Of a DNA stretch of 64,000 bases, positions 17,558 through 26,303 are shown piece after piece (within the stretch, counting starts at the first letter, position 1; each line of letters opens with the position of its first letter). Both the position numbers and the translations under genes were made by a program. The DNA is from Seonamhaeicola sp. S2-3. Lineage in GTDB: Bacteria > Bacteroidota > Bacteroidia > Flavobacteriales > Flavobacteriaceae. Location: assembly GCF_001971785.1 (NCBI RefSeq), contig NZ_CP019389.1, positions 693,001 to 757,000 of the forward strand, given 5' to 3'. Under the pieces are notes generated by a model, which worked only from the letters and a program-made list of their open reading frames with translations, had not been told where the DNA came from and did no database searches.

Positions 17558-19904
17558 CAAAGGACTTATTTATCTTTTTATTTTTCTGTTTTTTTTGAAC
17601 ATTACACTTTTAAAAGCACAAACCGTTCAAAAAGAAAAGCAACCCCTTACTCTTATATTAAAGCAATTAGAAAACCAATACAACATTAGTTTTTCTTATG
17701 CAGACAAAACAGTTAAAGATAAAAAAGCAACACTGCCTGATAAAAGTTTAGCATTACAAGACGCTCTAAGACTTTTAAAAAAAGAAACAACCCTAGATTT
17801 TGAAGTATTAAATAACCGCTTTGTAGTTATAAAACCAGTAAAAAAAAAGAGAACTAGCTTTAGAATACAAAACCTAGAAGAAGTTATAGTAACCAATTTC
17901 TTAACTACTGGATTAACAAAATTTAACGATGGTTCTATAACTATAAAACCAGAAATTTTTGGTATTCTACCTGGGTTAATAGAACCTGATGTTTTACAAA
18001 CTATTCAAGCTTTACCGGGTGTAATAAGTACCGATGAAACGGTTTCAAATATTAATGTTAGAGGCGGCACTCATGACCAAAACCTGTTACTTTGGGATGG
18101 TATAAAAATGTATCAATCTGGTCATTTTTTCGGACTCATTTCGGCATTCAATCCGTACATCACAAAAAAAATTAACGTTTACAAAAACGGAACTAGCGCT
18201 AAATATGGCGAAGGTATTTCTAGCATTATAGACATACAATTACCTAACAAAATTGATAATGAATTTAAAGCAGGAGTTGGTCTTAACTTTATTAATGCCG
18301 ATGGGTTTGCTAAAATTCCGCTTTCTAAAAAAACAGAGTTACAACTTTCATCACGTCGCTCTGTAACAGATTTAATAGAAACTACCACTTACAACCAATA
18401 TTTTAAACGTATTTTTCAAGATTCAGATTTCAACAACAATAACAGTGATGGTAATTCTATATCTCAAAATGAATCATTTTATTTTTATGATGTTACTCTA
18501 AAATTTTTGTATGATATTACTAAAAAAGATAAATTAAGACTTCATTTTTTAAACGTAAATAATAAGTTTGATTATGATGAGCAATCTACCATTAACGATA
18601 GACCGGAGTATTTAAACAGTAACCTATCACAACAAAATTTAGCATTAGGTATTACTTACACCAAAGATTGGACAGACCAATTATCTACCACAGCCCAAGT
18701 ATATGCTTCAAACTATGCTTTAGATGCTACAAACCATGATGTTTTAAATAACCAAAGGTTAATTCAAGAAAATAGAGTTTATGATCGTGCAGCCAAAATA
18801 GACCTCAATTACAAACACAATCATCAGCTTCAACTTAATGGTGGTTATCAATTAAACGAGGTTGGTATTAGCAATTTTGAAGACATTAACAACCCAAATT
18901 TTAGCAGGTATATAAAAGAAGTTGTAAAAAGTCATGCTGTTTATGCAGAAACCTCATTGCTTTCTTATGGAGCTCAAACCAAATTAAAATTTGGCACCCG
19001 TTTAAACTATCTTGATAAGTTTAATACGTTTTTTGCAGAACCCAGATTAAGTTTTAGCCAGCGTTTTTTAAGTGATTTCAGATTTGAAGTTTTAGGAGAA
19101 TTAAAAAGCCAATTCACCTCTCAAATTATAGACCTACAAAACGATTTTTTAGGCATTGAAAAACGCAGGTGGGTACTCTCTAATAACAATAAAGAGGTTA
19201 TTGAAAACGGCAACCAAACCATATTTCCCGTACCCGTTTTAAAAAGCAAGCAACTATCAGCAGGAGTTCATTATAATAAAAACAAACTCCTAGTTAGTGC
19301 AGAAACCTATATTAAAAAGGTGGATGGTATAACTACCAGGAGCCAAGGTTTTCAAAATCAATATCAATTTATTCATAGTGTTGGCAGTTATGAAATTAAA
19401 GGTATTGATATATTACTTAACAAACAGTTTGATGATATTGTAAGCACATGGATTTCTTATTCATATAGCACCAATAATTACCTATTTCCAGACCTAAATA
19501 ATGGTGAAAAATTCCCTAACAATGTAGACATAAGACATGCTGTTACTTTTGCGGGTACTTACACTCAAAACAATTTAAAACTTGCCATTGGGCTAAATTG
19601 GAACTCTGGAAAACCCACTACGCTTCCTGATGAAAATAGAGCCCATAATCCCCCAACAATTACTTATCAAAGCCCTAATAGTAATAATTTAGATGATTAT
19701 TTAAGAGCCGACTGTTCTGCTACCTACTCTTTTAACCTTTCAAGAACTTCTAAAGCCACTATAGGAGCATCTGTTTGGAATATTTTAAACCGAAAAAATA
19801 TTATAAATGCCTATTATACATCTGATAATGAAGGAAACATATCTAAAATAGAAAATGAATCATTAGGCATTACTCCAAATATAAGTTTTAGACTACATTT
19901 TTAA
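17550..19904 (+). CDS. TonB-dependent receptor with N-terminal STN signalling domain
   Basis: Starts with GTG inside the end of fecR. The 784-residue protein has a signal peptide (hydrophobic run ending LLKAQ), an STN domain at about 30-90 (LILKQLENQYNISFSYADK, LALQDALRLLKKETTLDF), a plug (ALPGVISTDETVSNINVRGGTHDQNLLLWDGIKMY) and an outer-membrane barrel ending in the aromatic SFRLHF. The STN domain is the part that talks to FecR, so this is a transducer receptor. It is shorter than SusC proteins, lacks the CarboxypepD-like domain and has no SusD partner. The ligand is unknown. Confidence 0.93.
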   Translation: MNSKGLIYLFIFLFFLNITLLKAQTVQKEKQPLTLILKQLENQYNISFSYADKTVKDKKATLPDKSLALQDALRLLKKETTLDFEVLNNRFVVIKPVKKKRTSFRIQNLEEVIVTNFLTTGLTKFNDGSITIKPEIFGILPGLIEPDVLQTIQALPGVISTDETVSNINVRGGTHDQNLLLWDGIKMYQSGHFFGLISAFNPYITKKINVYKNGTSAKYGEGISSIIDIQLPNKIDNEFKAGVGLNFINADGFAKIPLSKKTELQLSSRRSVTDLIETTTYNQYFKRIFQDSDFNNNNSDGNSISQNESFYFYDVTLKFLYDITKKDKLRLHFLNVNNKFDYDEQSTINDRPEYLNSNLSQQNLALGITYTKDWTDQLSTTAQVYASNYALDATNHDVLNNQRLIQENRVYDRAAKIDLNYKHNHQLQLNGGYQLNEVGISNFEDINNPNFSRYIKEVVKSHAVYAETSLLSYGAQTKLKFGTRLNYLDKFNTFFAEPRLSFSQRFLSDFRFEVLGELKSQFTSQIIDLQNDFLGIEKRRWVLSNNNKEVIENGNQTIFPVPVLKSKQLSAGVHYNKNKLLVSAETYIKKVDGITTRSQGFQNQYQFIHSVGSYEIKGIDILLNKQFDDIVSTWISYSYSTNNYLFPDLNNGEKFPNNVDIRHAVTFAGTYTQNNLKLAIGLNWNSGKPTTLPDENRAHNPPTITYQSPNSNNLDDYLRADCSATYSFNLSRTSKATIGASVWNILNRKNIINAYYTSDNEGNISKIENESLGITPNISFRLHF

Positions 19905-19934
19905 CTTAAAACATCATTAAATCGATATTAACAC

Positions 19935-19969
19935 GCATTTCATCGATATAATTAACTGAATTTCAACGA
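19935..19969 (+). promoter_or_regulatory. candidate regulatory site before DUF1800 gene
   Basis: GCATTTCATCGA (19935-19946) followed at 19962 by TTCAACGA. The same GCATTTCATCGA 12-mer occurs at 26007-26018 in the long leader of the sensor kinase. Shared motif only; function inferred. Confidence 0.3.
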
Positions 19970-20030
19970 AAATTCATTCTTTTTTGATTCGCTAGTAAAT
20001 ATATTTTCTATTTTTCTCAAAAAAAGAAAA

Positions 20031-21671
20031 ATGGCATCACTAAATCCTCTTACGTCAAGCTTAGACTTAAGAAAAGCTAAGCATTTACTAAGGCGTGCTA
20101 CTTTTAATTTCACCAAAGAACAATTGGAAGTATTTACAGGTATGACGGCAACCCAAGCCATTGATAGTATAACCACAGAATCGGCATACATACTACCAGA
20201 ACCTTATGATCCGCTTCCAACTGATAATCCCGATGAATTTTGGACCTCTTCAGAAGCGCTACCAAACAGCTTTTCAGGGCAAGCCAGAAAACGAGGTATT
20301 GTAACAGCATGGTGGTGGTATAATGCCATAAACCAAATAAGTTTAAAACATAAGTTATCATTTTTCTTTCATACATGCTTTACTGTTGCTAAAGATGATG
20401 GTGCAGGCGCTTCAACCTATTATTATGATTACCTAAGACTATTAGATTTTTACGCTCTAGGGAATATAAAAACTTTAGCTAAAAAAATCACATTAGATAA
20501 TGCTATGTTAGATTATTTAGATAATACACAAAACAATAAAAATAATCCTAACGAAAACTATGCCCGAGAATATTTAGAGTTATTCACCATTTTAAAAGGC
20601 GAACAAATTGGTCCAGAAAACTACACAAACTATACAGAAGTAGATATACAACAAGCTGCCAAAGTACTATCTGGTTTTAAACAAAGCCTAGAAAGAACAG
20701 ATATAGATCCAGACACTAACATCCCTATGGGATATGTAAACATTGACCAACATGATACAAATGATAAAACTTTTAGTAGTGCTTTTGGTAATCAAGTTAT
20801 TGTTGGTAGAGATACTGAAACTGGTGCTTTTGAAGAACTTGATGATTTTGTTGAAATGGTTTTTGCACAACCAGAAACAGCAAAAGCTTATTGCAGAAAA
20901 CTATACCGTTACTTTGTTAAAAGTACTTGGGATGAAGAAGTTGAAACCGATATTATAGAACCACTTGCACAATTATTAATAGATAATGATTATGAAATTT
21001 TACCTGTTGTAAAAACTCTATTATCTAGCGAACATTTTTATGATGCCGATGATAGTGATGCTACCGATGAAATAATAGGAAGTATTATTAAAAGTCCTCT
21101 ACAATTACTATCTGAAATTTGCTCTATGTTTAGTGTAACGTTTCCTAACCCATCTAGTAGTGCTTTAGATTATTACTACAATTTCTTCTATAAATTTATT
21201 CATAACAGTTACTTTGAAGCTTCGGGGATGGACTTTTTCAATCCAGAAGATGTAGCTGGTTATCCAGCTTACTACCAAGAACCAAATTTTGACAGATATT
21301 GGTTTTCTTCTAACACAATTATAGGAAGGTACAAACTGGTTGAAAGTTTAATTGAAGAAAAAAACACCATTACTTCTGGTAACACTTATGCATCATTAAA
21401 TACCGTTTTATTTGTAAAAAATAAAATTGCAAATGCCCAAGACCCCAATTTACTTATTTCTGAAATTGCAGATTTACTATATCCAGAATCTATTGATACC
21501 GACAGAATAAATTATTTTAAAAGCTTTTTAGTAGATGAAGGCTACCCAGATTATTATTGGACGGGTGTATGGAACCAATATCTAAGCAGTAATGATGATA
21601 TTACTGTAAAAACACGTTTAGATGCTTTAATAATTGCTATGATTAATGCTGCTGAATTTCAATTAATGTAA
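20031..21671 (+). CDS. DUF1800 domain protein
   Basis: The 546-residue protein has DUF1800 hallmarks: KAKHLLRRATFNFTKEQL at the N-terminus, KLSFFFHTCFTV, NPNENYAREYLELFTI, QAAKVLSGFK, YCRKLYRYFV, ILPVVKTLLSSEHFYD, IKSPLQLLSEI and FFNPEDVAGYPAYYQ. I see no signal peptide, although its partner DUF1501 has one. Function of the family is not established; DUF1800 and DUF1501 genes are commonly paired across Bacteroidota and other phyla. The next gene starts 6 bp after its stop. Confidence 0.92.
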   Translation: MASLNPLTSSLDLRKAKHLLRRATFNFTKEQLEVFTGMTATQAIDSITTESAYILPEPYDPLPTDNPDEFWTSSEALPNSFSGQARKRGIVTAWWWYNAINQISLKHKLSFFFHTCFTVAKDDGAGASTYYYDYLRLLDFYALGNIKTLAKKITLDNAMLDYLDNTQNNKNNPNENYAREYLELFTILKGEQIGPENYTNYTEVDIQQAAKVLSGFKQSLERTDIDPDTNIPMGYVNIDQHDTNDKTFSSAFGNQVIVGRDTETGAFEELDDFVEMVFAQPETAKAYCRKLYRYFVKSTWDEEVETDIIEPLAQLLIDNDYEILPVVKTLLSSEHFYDADDSDATDEIIGSIIKSPLQLLSEICSMFSVTFPNPSSSALDYYYNFFYKFIHNSYFEASGMDFFNPEDVAGYPAYYQEPNFDRYWFSSNTIIGRYKLVESLIEEKNTITSGNTYASLNTVLFVKNKIANAQDPNLLISEIADLLYPESIDTDRINYFKSFLVDEGYPDYYWTGVWNQYLSSNDDITVKTRLDALIIAMINAAEFQLM

Positions 21672-21677
21672 AAAACT

Positions 21678-23309
21678 ATGAAAAGAAGAAACTTTATAAA
21701 ACTTTCGGCATCAGCCTCAGTTATTGGGTTAACACCTTTTCAACTGCAAGCGGCATTAAAATCTTTTATGCCTTATTTTGAATGTCCAGACATCTCAAAC
21801 AGAAAACTGGTACTTATAAATTTAGCTGGAGCAAATGATGGATTAAACACCGTTATACCATTAAATCAATATGACATTTATAGTAATTTAAGACCCACTA
21901 TAAAAGTCCCTATTTCGGGAACTAATAAATACATTACTTTAGACAGCACATTACCAGATAACCAGCAGGTTGGATTAAACCCAGCTCTTACAGGGTTTAA
22001 ATCTTTATATGATAAGAGTTGGTTACGCGTAATACAATCTGTGGGATATCCATCACAAAATAAAAGTCATTTTAAATCTACCGATTTATATTTAACAGGA
22101 AATGATGGTAACAGCCTATTAAATGGTTCTGATACAGGTTGGATGGGACGTTTTATGGAATTATTTTATTCCGATTTAATTGTAGAAACCTATCCCCTTG
22201 CCGTAGAAATTGGTTCCAACAAAACATCATTAGGATTTCACGCTGAAGAAGCACATGGGTTATCATTAAATCTTACAGGGCAAGACCCCGCAGGATTTTA
22301 TACTGTTTTAAGCGGATTAGGTGGTGTACCACCTTTAAACATTCCAGATTCAGATTATGGTGATCAACTAAAATTTATAACCAATACCGATGCCTTATCT
22401 AACACCTATGCAGAATCTATCTCTAATGCATTTAATAAAGGACGAAATGATATAACTTATCCTGATTCCGATTTATCTAATCAGTTAAAAACAGTAGCTA
22501 GATTAATAAGTGGCGATTTAGGTTCTAAAATATACATGGTACGTATTTCTGGATTTGACACCCATGATGCACAAGTACAAGGTGTTGGCGAAGTATTAGG
22601 AAGACATCACGAACTACTTACAGAGCTTTCTGAAAGTATGGAAGCTTTTATAAATGATTTAAATAGTCAAAATTTAGCCGATGATGTGGTAGGACTTACC
22701 TTTTCTGAATTTGGAAGAAAAGCAGCCGAAAATGGTAATTTAGGTACAGACCACGGCGAGATAGCTCCCATGTTTATTTTTGGAAAACCCGTTGCTGGCG
22801 GAGTTTCTGGTACAAATCCAGATTTAACAGAAGCTACAAGTAATAACAACTATCAACTAAAAACAGTTCAGTACGATTACAGGCAAACCTTTGCAACCCT
22901 ACTACAAAACTATCTTGGTGCTAATGATACCGTTATTGATGCTACGTTTTTCAACCACACCTTAAATGATAGTTTTGTGAATTTAAAAATTGAAGATATT
23001 TTAAAATCTGAATATGACATCTCAAAAGGTTGCGTTGCTAGTACAAATGACTCAACAAAAGAAAACAAACAATGGCTAATATACCCAAACCCGTTTAGAG
23101 ATACTGTTAATTTGTCTAGTATTAATAACACAGAAACTGTTTCATTTAGAGTATATAATGCTTCGGGTATTTTATTGTTAGAAACAACAGCAAATTTAAT
23201 TGATGGAGCTGCAAGTATTAATTTATCTAAATATAGTAGCGGTGTTTACTTTTTTCAAATACTCTTAGAAAACAATAAAACCGAAATCCATAAGGTTATT
23301 AAAATTTAG
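21678..23309 (+). CDS. DUF1501 protein with Tat-like signal and T9SS C-terminal domain
   Basis: The 543-residue protein starts MKRRNFIKLSASASVIGL, matching the RRxFLK twin-arginine pattern, with an Ala-rich cleavage region (LQAAL). The core has DUF1501 motifs: VLINLAGANDGLNTVIPLNQY, HFKSTDLYLTGND, GWMGRFMELF, MVRISGFDTHDAQ and LTFSEFGRKAAENGNLGTDHGEIAPMFIFG, placing it near the alkaline-phosphatase-like superfamily. Residues 464-543 form a type A T9SS sorting domain (IYPNPFRDTVNL, VYNASG, LSKYSSGVYFFQI, HKVIKI), so the mature protein is expected on the surface or released. Catalytic activity is unknown. Confidence 0.92.
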   Translation: MKRRNFIKLSASASVIGLTPFQLQAALKSFMPYFECPDISNRKLVLINLAGANDGLNTVIPLNQYDIYSNLRPTIKVPISGTNKYITLDSTLPDNQQVGLNPALTGFKSLYDKSWLRVIQSVGYPSQNKSHFKSTDLYLTGNDGNSLLNGSDTGWMGRFMELFYSDLIVETYPLAVEIGSNKTSLGFHAEEAHGLSLNLTGQDPAGFYTVLSGLGGVPPLNIPDSDYGDQLKFITNTDALSNTYAESISNAFNKGRNDITYPDSDLSNQLKTVARLISGDLGSKIYMVRISGFDTHDAQVQGVGEVLGRHHELLTELSESMEAFINDLNSQNLADDVVGLTFSEFGRKAAENGNLGTDHGEIAPMFIFGKPVAGGVSGTNPDLTEATSNNNYQLKTVQYDYRQTFATLLQNYLGANDTVIDATFFNHTLNDSFVNLKIEDILKSEYDISKGCVASTNDSTKENKQWLIYPNPFRDTVNLSSINNTETVSFRVYNASGILLLETTANLIDGAASINLSKYSSGVYFFQILLENNKTEIHKVIKI

Positions 23310-23312
23310 TTT

Positions 23313-24077
23313 ATGAAAGCACTTAAAGCTCTTTTAACTTTATTTACTATCGCAATTATAACGCCTTCTTGTAGTTATGATTTAGACGATAAAACCGGAG
23401 GTAGTGTTTTAATTGAAGAACCAACAATTACCACTGACACTATTAGGTTGTGGGTTTTAACACATAAAAGATACGAAAGTCCTGGTATATATTTGTATAA
23501 TGAAACAACCGCTACTGTTGAGTTAAAATTAGATTTACCTGTGAATTTAGAATCGCCACACGCTCTGGCTTTTGATGGCGAATTTTTATGGGTTGGTGGT
23601 GATGCCGAAAACGAATCTGTTTACCAACTTAACCCAGAAAATGGTTCCATTATATCTGAAATAAAAAACATTAAAACAGAAGGTATTGCCCTGTTAAATG
23701 ATTATTTATATTATTCAAACTACAAAACAATAAATAAAATAGAAAAAAACGGAACGCTTGTTGAAGAAATTTCTACAAAAAACTCGTCGTATAATATCCC
23801 CGATATTGCTATTTATGATAACAATTTATACTACTTACGCTATTCTGAAACAGAACCCGTAGTTAAACTAAAACTATCTAACAAAAAAGAAAGTAAAATA
23901 CCTATAGCCGAAAGTACAGGCACCTATTGTCTTACCGTTTTTAATGATGAAATAGTTACTATAACACCGTTTAATGAAATTAGCAGATTTAATCTAAAAA
24001 CAGGTGAACTAATTTCAACCAATCCAACAGAAATAAAGGGCTGGATAACAGCTATAGCTCCTTATTTTGAATTATAA
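23313..24077 (+). CDS. beta-propeller-like lipoprotein
   Basis: The signal peptide ends with PSC at residue 20 (then SYDLDDKTGG), so it is a lipoprotein. The 254-residue product carries repeated beta-strand units of propeller type: HALAFDGEFLWVGG, VYQLNPENGSIISEIKNI, GIALLNDYLYYSN, DIAIYDNNLYYLRYS, FNDEIVTITPFNEISRFNLKTGELI. This resembles an NHL/glutamine-cyclotransferase-like propeller, but I do not assign a family. It starts 3 bp after the DUF1501 stop and is the last gene of the operon. Its stop directly abuts the convergent argS stop. Confidence 0.82.
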   Translation: MKALKALLTLFTIAIITPSCSYDLDDKTGGSVLIEEPTITTDTIRLWVLTHKRYESPGIYLYNETTATVELKLDLPVNLESPHALAFDGEFLWVGGDAENESVYQLNPENGSIISEIKNIKTEGIALLNDYLYYSNYKTINKIEKNGTLVEEISTKNSSYNIPDIAIYDNNLYYLRYSETEPVVKLKLSNKKESKIPIAESTGTYCLTVFNDEIVTITPFNEISRFNLKTGELISTNPTEIKGWITAIAPYFEL

Positions 24078-25850
24078 TTACATACGCTTAGGCACCTGAA
24101 TTCCTAAAACACTAAAGGCATTTTTAATAGTATTAGCTACAGTATTAGATAACTGTACTCTAAAAATTTTTTCATCTTCGTTATCGGCTCCTAAAATAGA
24201 TACATTTTGGTAAAATGAGTTAAACTCTTTAACCAAATCATAAGTATAATTAGCTATTAATGCAGGACTATGTTGTGCAGCTGCATTTTGAATAACTTCT
24301 GGAAATAACTGAAGTTGTTTTAATAATGCTTTTTCTTTTGCATGTAAATCAACTACAACATCTTTATTACTAGTTGATGCTTTTCTTAAAATAGATTGAA
24401 TTCTAGCATACGTATACTGTATAAATGGCCCTGTATTTCCTTGAAAATCTATAGACTCTTTAGGATCAAAAAGAATTCTTTTCTTAGGGTCTACTTTTAA
24501 AATGTAGTATTTTAAAGCCCCTAAACCTATGGTTTTGTAGAGTTCCTTTTTTTCTTCTTCAGAATAGCCTTCTAATTTTCCTAATTCTTTTGAAATTTCT
24601 TCAGCAGTAGCTGCCATTTCATCAATTAAATCATCGGCATCAACTACGGTACCTTCTCTACTTTTCATTTTTCCACTAGGTAAATCTACCATACCGTAGC
24701 TTAAATGATATAGATTTTTTGCCCAATCAAATCCTAATTTCTTTAGAATTAAAAACAACACCTGAAAATGGTAATCTTGTTCATTGCCTACAGTATAAAC
24801 CATACCGCCAACATCTGGAAAATCCTTTATACGTTGTATAGCAGTTCCTATATCTTGCGTCATGTAAACAGCTGTACCATCGGCACGTTGAACAATTTTT
24901 TTGTCTAGACCTTCTTCTGTTAAATCACACCAAACAGAGCCATCTTCTTCTTTATGAAATACGCCAGATTTTAATCCTTCTTCTACAAATTCTTTTCCTA
25001 ATAAATAGGTGTTGCTCTCATAATATAAGGTATCAAAATCTACTCCTAAGTTTTTATAGGTTTGATTAAAACCATCATAAACCCAACCATTCATGGTTTT
25101 CCAAAGGTTAACAGTTTCCTCATCTCCAGCTTCCCACTTACGTAGCATTTCTTGAGCTTCTAATAAAATAGGCGCATTCTTTTTTGCATTCTCTTCTGTT
25201 TCTCCAGAAGCAATTAGGTTTTCTATTTCCTTTTTATATTCTTGGTCGAATTTTACATAATAATTTCCAACCAATTTATCGCCTTTTAAACCAGTACTCT
25301 CTGGTGTTTCTCCTTTACCAAAACGTTTCCAAGCCAACATACTTTTGCAAATATGTATTCCTCTATCATTAATAATCTGGGTTTTGTAAACCTTTTTACC
25401 ACTAGCTTTTAAAATTTCAGAGACACTATAACCCAAAAGGTTATTTCTAATATGACCAAGATGTAGCGGTTTGTTGGTGTTAGGAGATGAATATTCTACC
25501 ATAATAGCTTTTTCACTTGCTTGTGGAGTTACAAAGCCAAAGCTATCATCATTTTTTATAGAATTAAAAAAGTTAAGGTAGTACGAATCGCTAATTTCAA
25601 TATTCAAAAAACCTTTAACAACATTATAGGCTTTAACATCTTCAACATTTTCTACCAAGTATTTACCTATAGTTTCACCTATTTGAACTGGATTACCTTT
25701 TATATACCTTAACATGGGAAAAACAACCACTGTTATATCTCCGGCAAACTCTTTTCTTGTTGCTTGAAATTCTACAGATTCAATTTCAACATTAAAAGAA
25801 GCTACAATAGCTTGTTTTACTTGGTTTTCTAAGGTTAATTGAAGACTCAT
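24078..25850 (-). CDS. argS: arginyl-tRNA synthetase
   Basis: Charges tRNA-Arg. The 590-residue class I synthetase has an N-terminal Arg-tRNA-synthetase domain (FAGDITVVVFPMLRYIKGNP), the catalytic HIGH equivalent HLGH (130-133) within SSPNTNKPLHLGHIRNN, the KMSKS-like loop KMKSREG and a C-terminal DALR anticodon-binding domain ending LGIQVPKRM. Length and motifs are normal. A good flavobacterial promoter lies 22-57 bp upstream. The 3' end touches the convergent lipoprotein gene with no gap. Confidence 0.98.
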   Translation of the reverse strand: MSLQLTLENQVKQAIVASFNVEIESVEFQATRKEFAGDITVVVFPMLRYIKGNPVQIGETIGKYLVENVEDVKAYNVVKGFLNIEISDSYYLNFFNSIKNDDSFGFVTPQASEKAIMVEYSSPNTNKPLHLGHIRNNLLGYSVSEILKASGKKVYKTQIINDRGIHICKSMLAWKRFGKGETPESTGLKGDKLVGNYYVKFDQEYKKEIENLIASGETEENAKKNAPILLEAQEMLRKWEAGDEETVNLWKTMNGWVYDGFNQTYKNLGVDFDTLYYESNTYLLGKEFVEEGLKSGVFHKEEDGSVWCDLTEEGLDKKIVQRADGTAVYMTQDIGTAIQRIKDFPDVGGMVYTVGNEQDYHFQVLFLILKKLGFDWAKNLYHLSYGMVDLPSGKMKSREGTVVDADDLIDEMAATAEEISKELGKLEGYSEEEKKELYKTIGLGALKYYILKVDPKKRILFDPKESIDFQGNTGPFIQYTYARIQSILRKASTSNKDVVVDLHAKEKALLKQLQLFPEVIQNAAAQHSPALIANYTYDLVKEFNSFYQNVSILGADNEDEKIFRVQLSNTVANTIKNAFSVLGIQVPKRM

Positions 25851-25872
25851 TGATAGTTTATTTTTTAGGTGG

Positions 25873-25907
25873 CAAAGATAAAACTTTTATTAAAGGTTTA
25901 ACACAAA
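25873..25907 (-). promoter_or_regulatory. flavobacterial promoter of argS
   Basis: On the minus strand: TTTG (25907-25904), 23 bp spacer, TATCTTTG (25880-25873). It fits TTTG-N17-23-TAnnTTTG; the ATG follows 22 bp later. Confidence 0.5.
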
Positions 25908-26006
25908 AAAACTATTAGAAACTACTAGCCTTTAATTAATTATTTTTGTAAATTTCTCATAAGCAATCAATTAAAAAAACATGAATAAAACTGGTTTAAT
26001 AACATT

Positions 26007-26065
26007 GCATTTCATCGACAAAAGTGTAGTTTTTCTATGATTTTTGCCGTTCGTCTATTCGTCGA
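26007..26065 (+). promoter_or_regulatory. cluster of TTC(A/G)TC(G/T)A motifs
   Basis: TTCATCGA at 26011-26018, TTCGTCTA at 26050-26057 and TTCGTCGA at 26058-26065. The last two are tandem without a gap, as in a binding site for a dimeric regulator. The first is embedded in a 12-mer also found at 19935-19946. Confidence 0.35.
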
Positions 26066-26303
26066 TATTTTACTTAATTTTCATACATCATTTTATCTAA
26101 TATATTGGTATTAAAACCTATAAATTAGATTATAAAATGTCTTTTTACAAATTTTGTTTTGTAAAGCTATTAATATCCAATTTTTATTGGAAACATTTTA
26201 AACACTAACAAACAATTACAGTTAAATAAAGCAATCTTACTTTTCCCTCAAAAATAAGACTTCTTTTGTGGGTTGTTTTGTTGTGTTGTAATTTAAATGT
26301 TAT

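Larger units (their letters stand above)
25851..26303. other. 453-bp intergenic regulatory region before the TPR sensor kinase
   Basis: No credible gene (a 19-codon frame at 25981-26040 is not convincing). It holds the argS promoter, then on the plus strand GCATTTCATCGA (26007-26018), two directly adjacent related octamers TTCGTCTA and TTCGTCGA (26050-26065), and a 6-bp hairpin TCCAAT/ATTGGA at 26176-26191. No perfect TTTG/TAnnTTTG promoter was seen before the kinase. Confidence 0.6.

Noticed and set aside
25981-26040. 19-codon frame MNKTGLITLHFIDKSVVFL
   Set aside because: Very short, no ribosome-binding signal, and overlaps a shared regulatory motif; more likely regulatory DNA.
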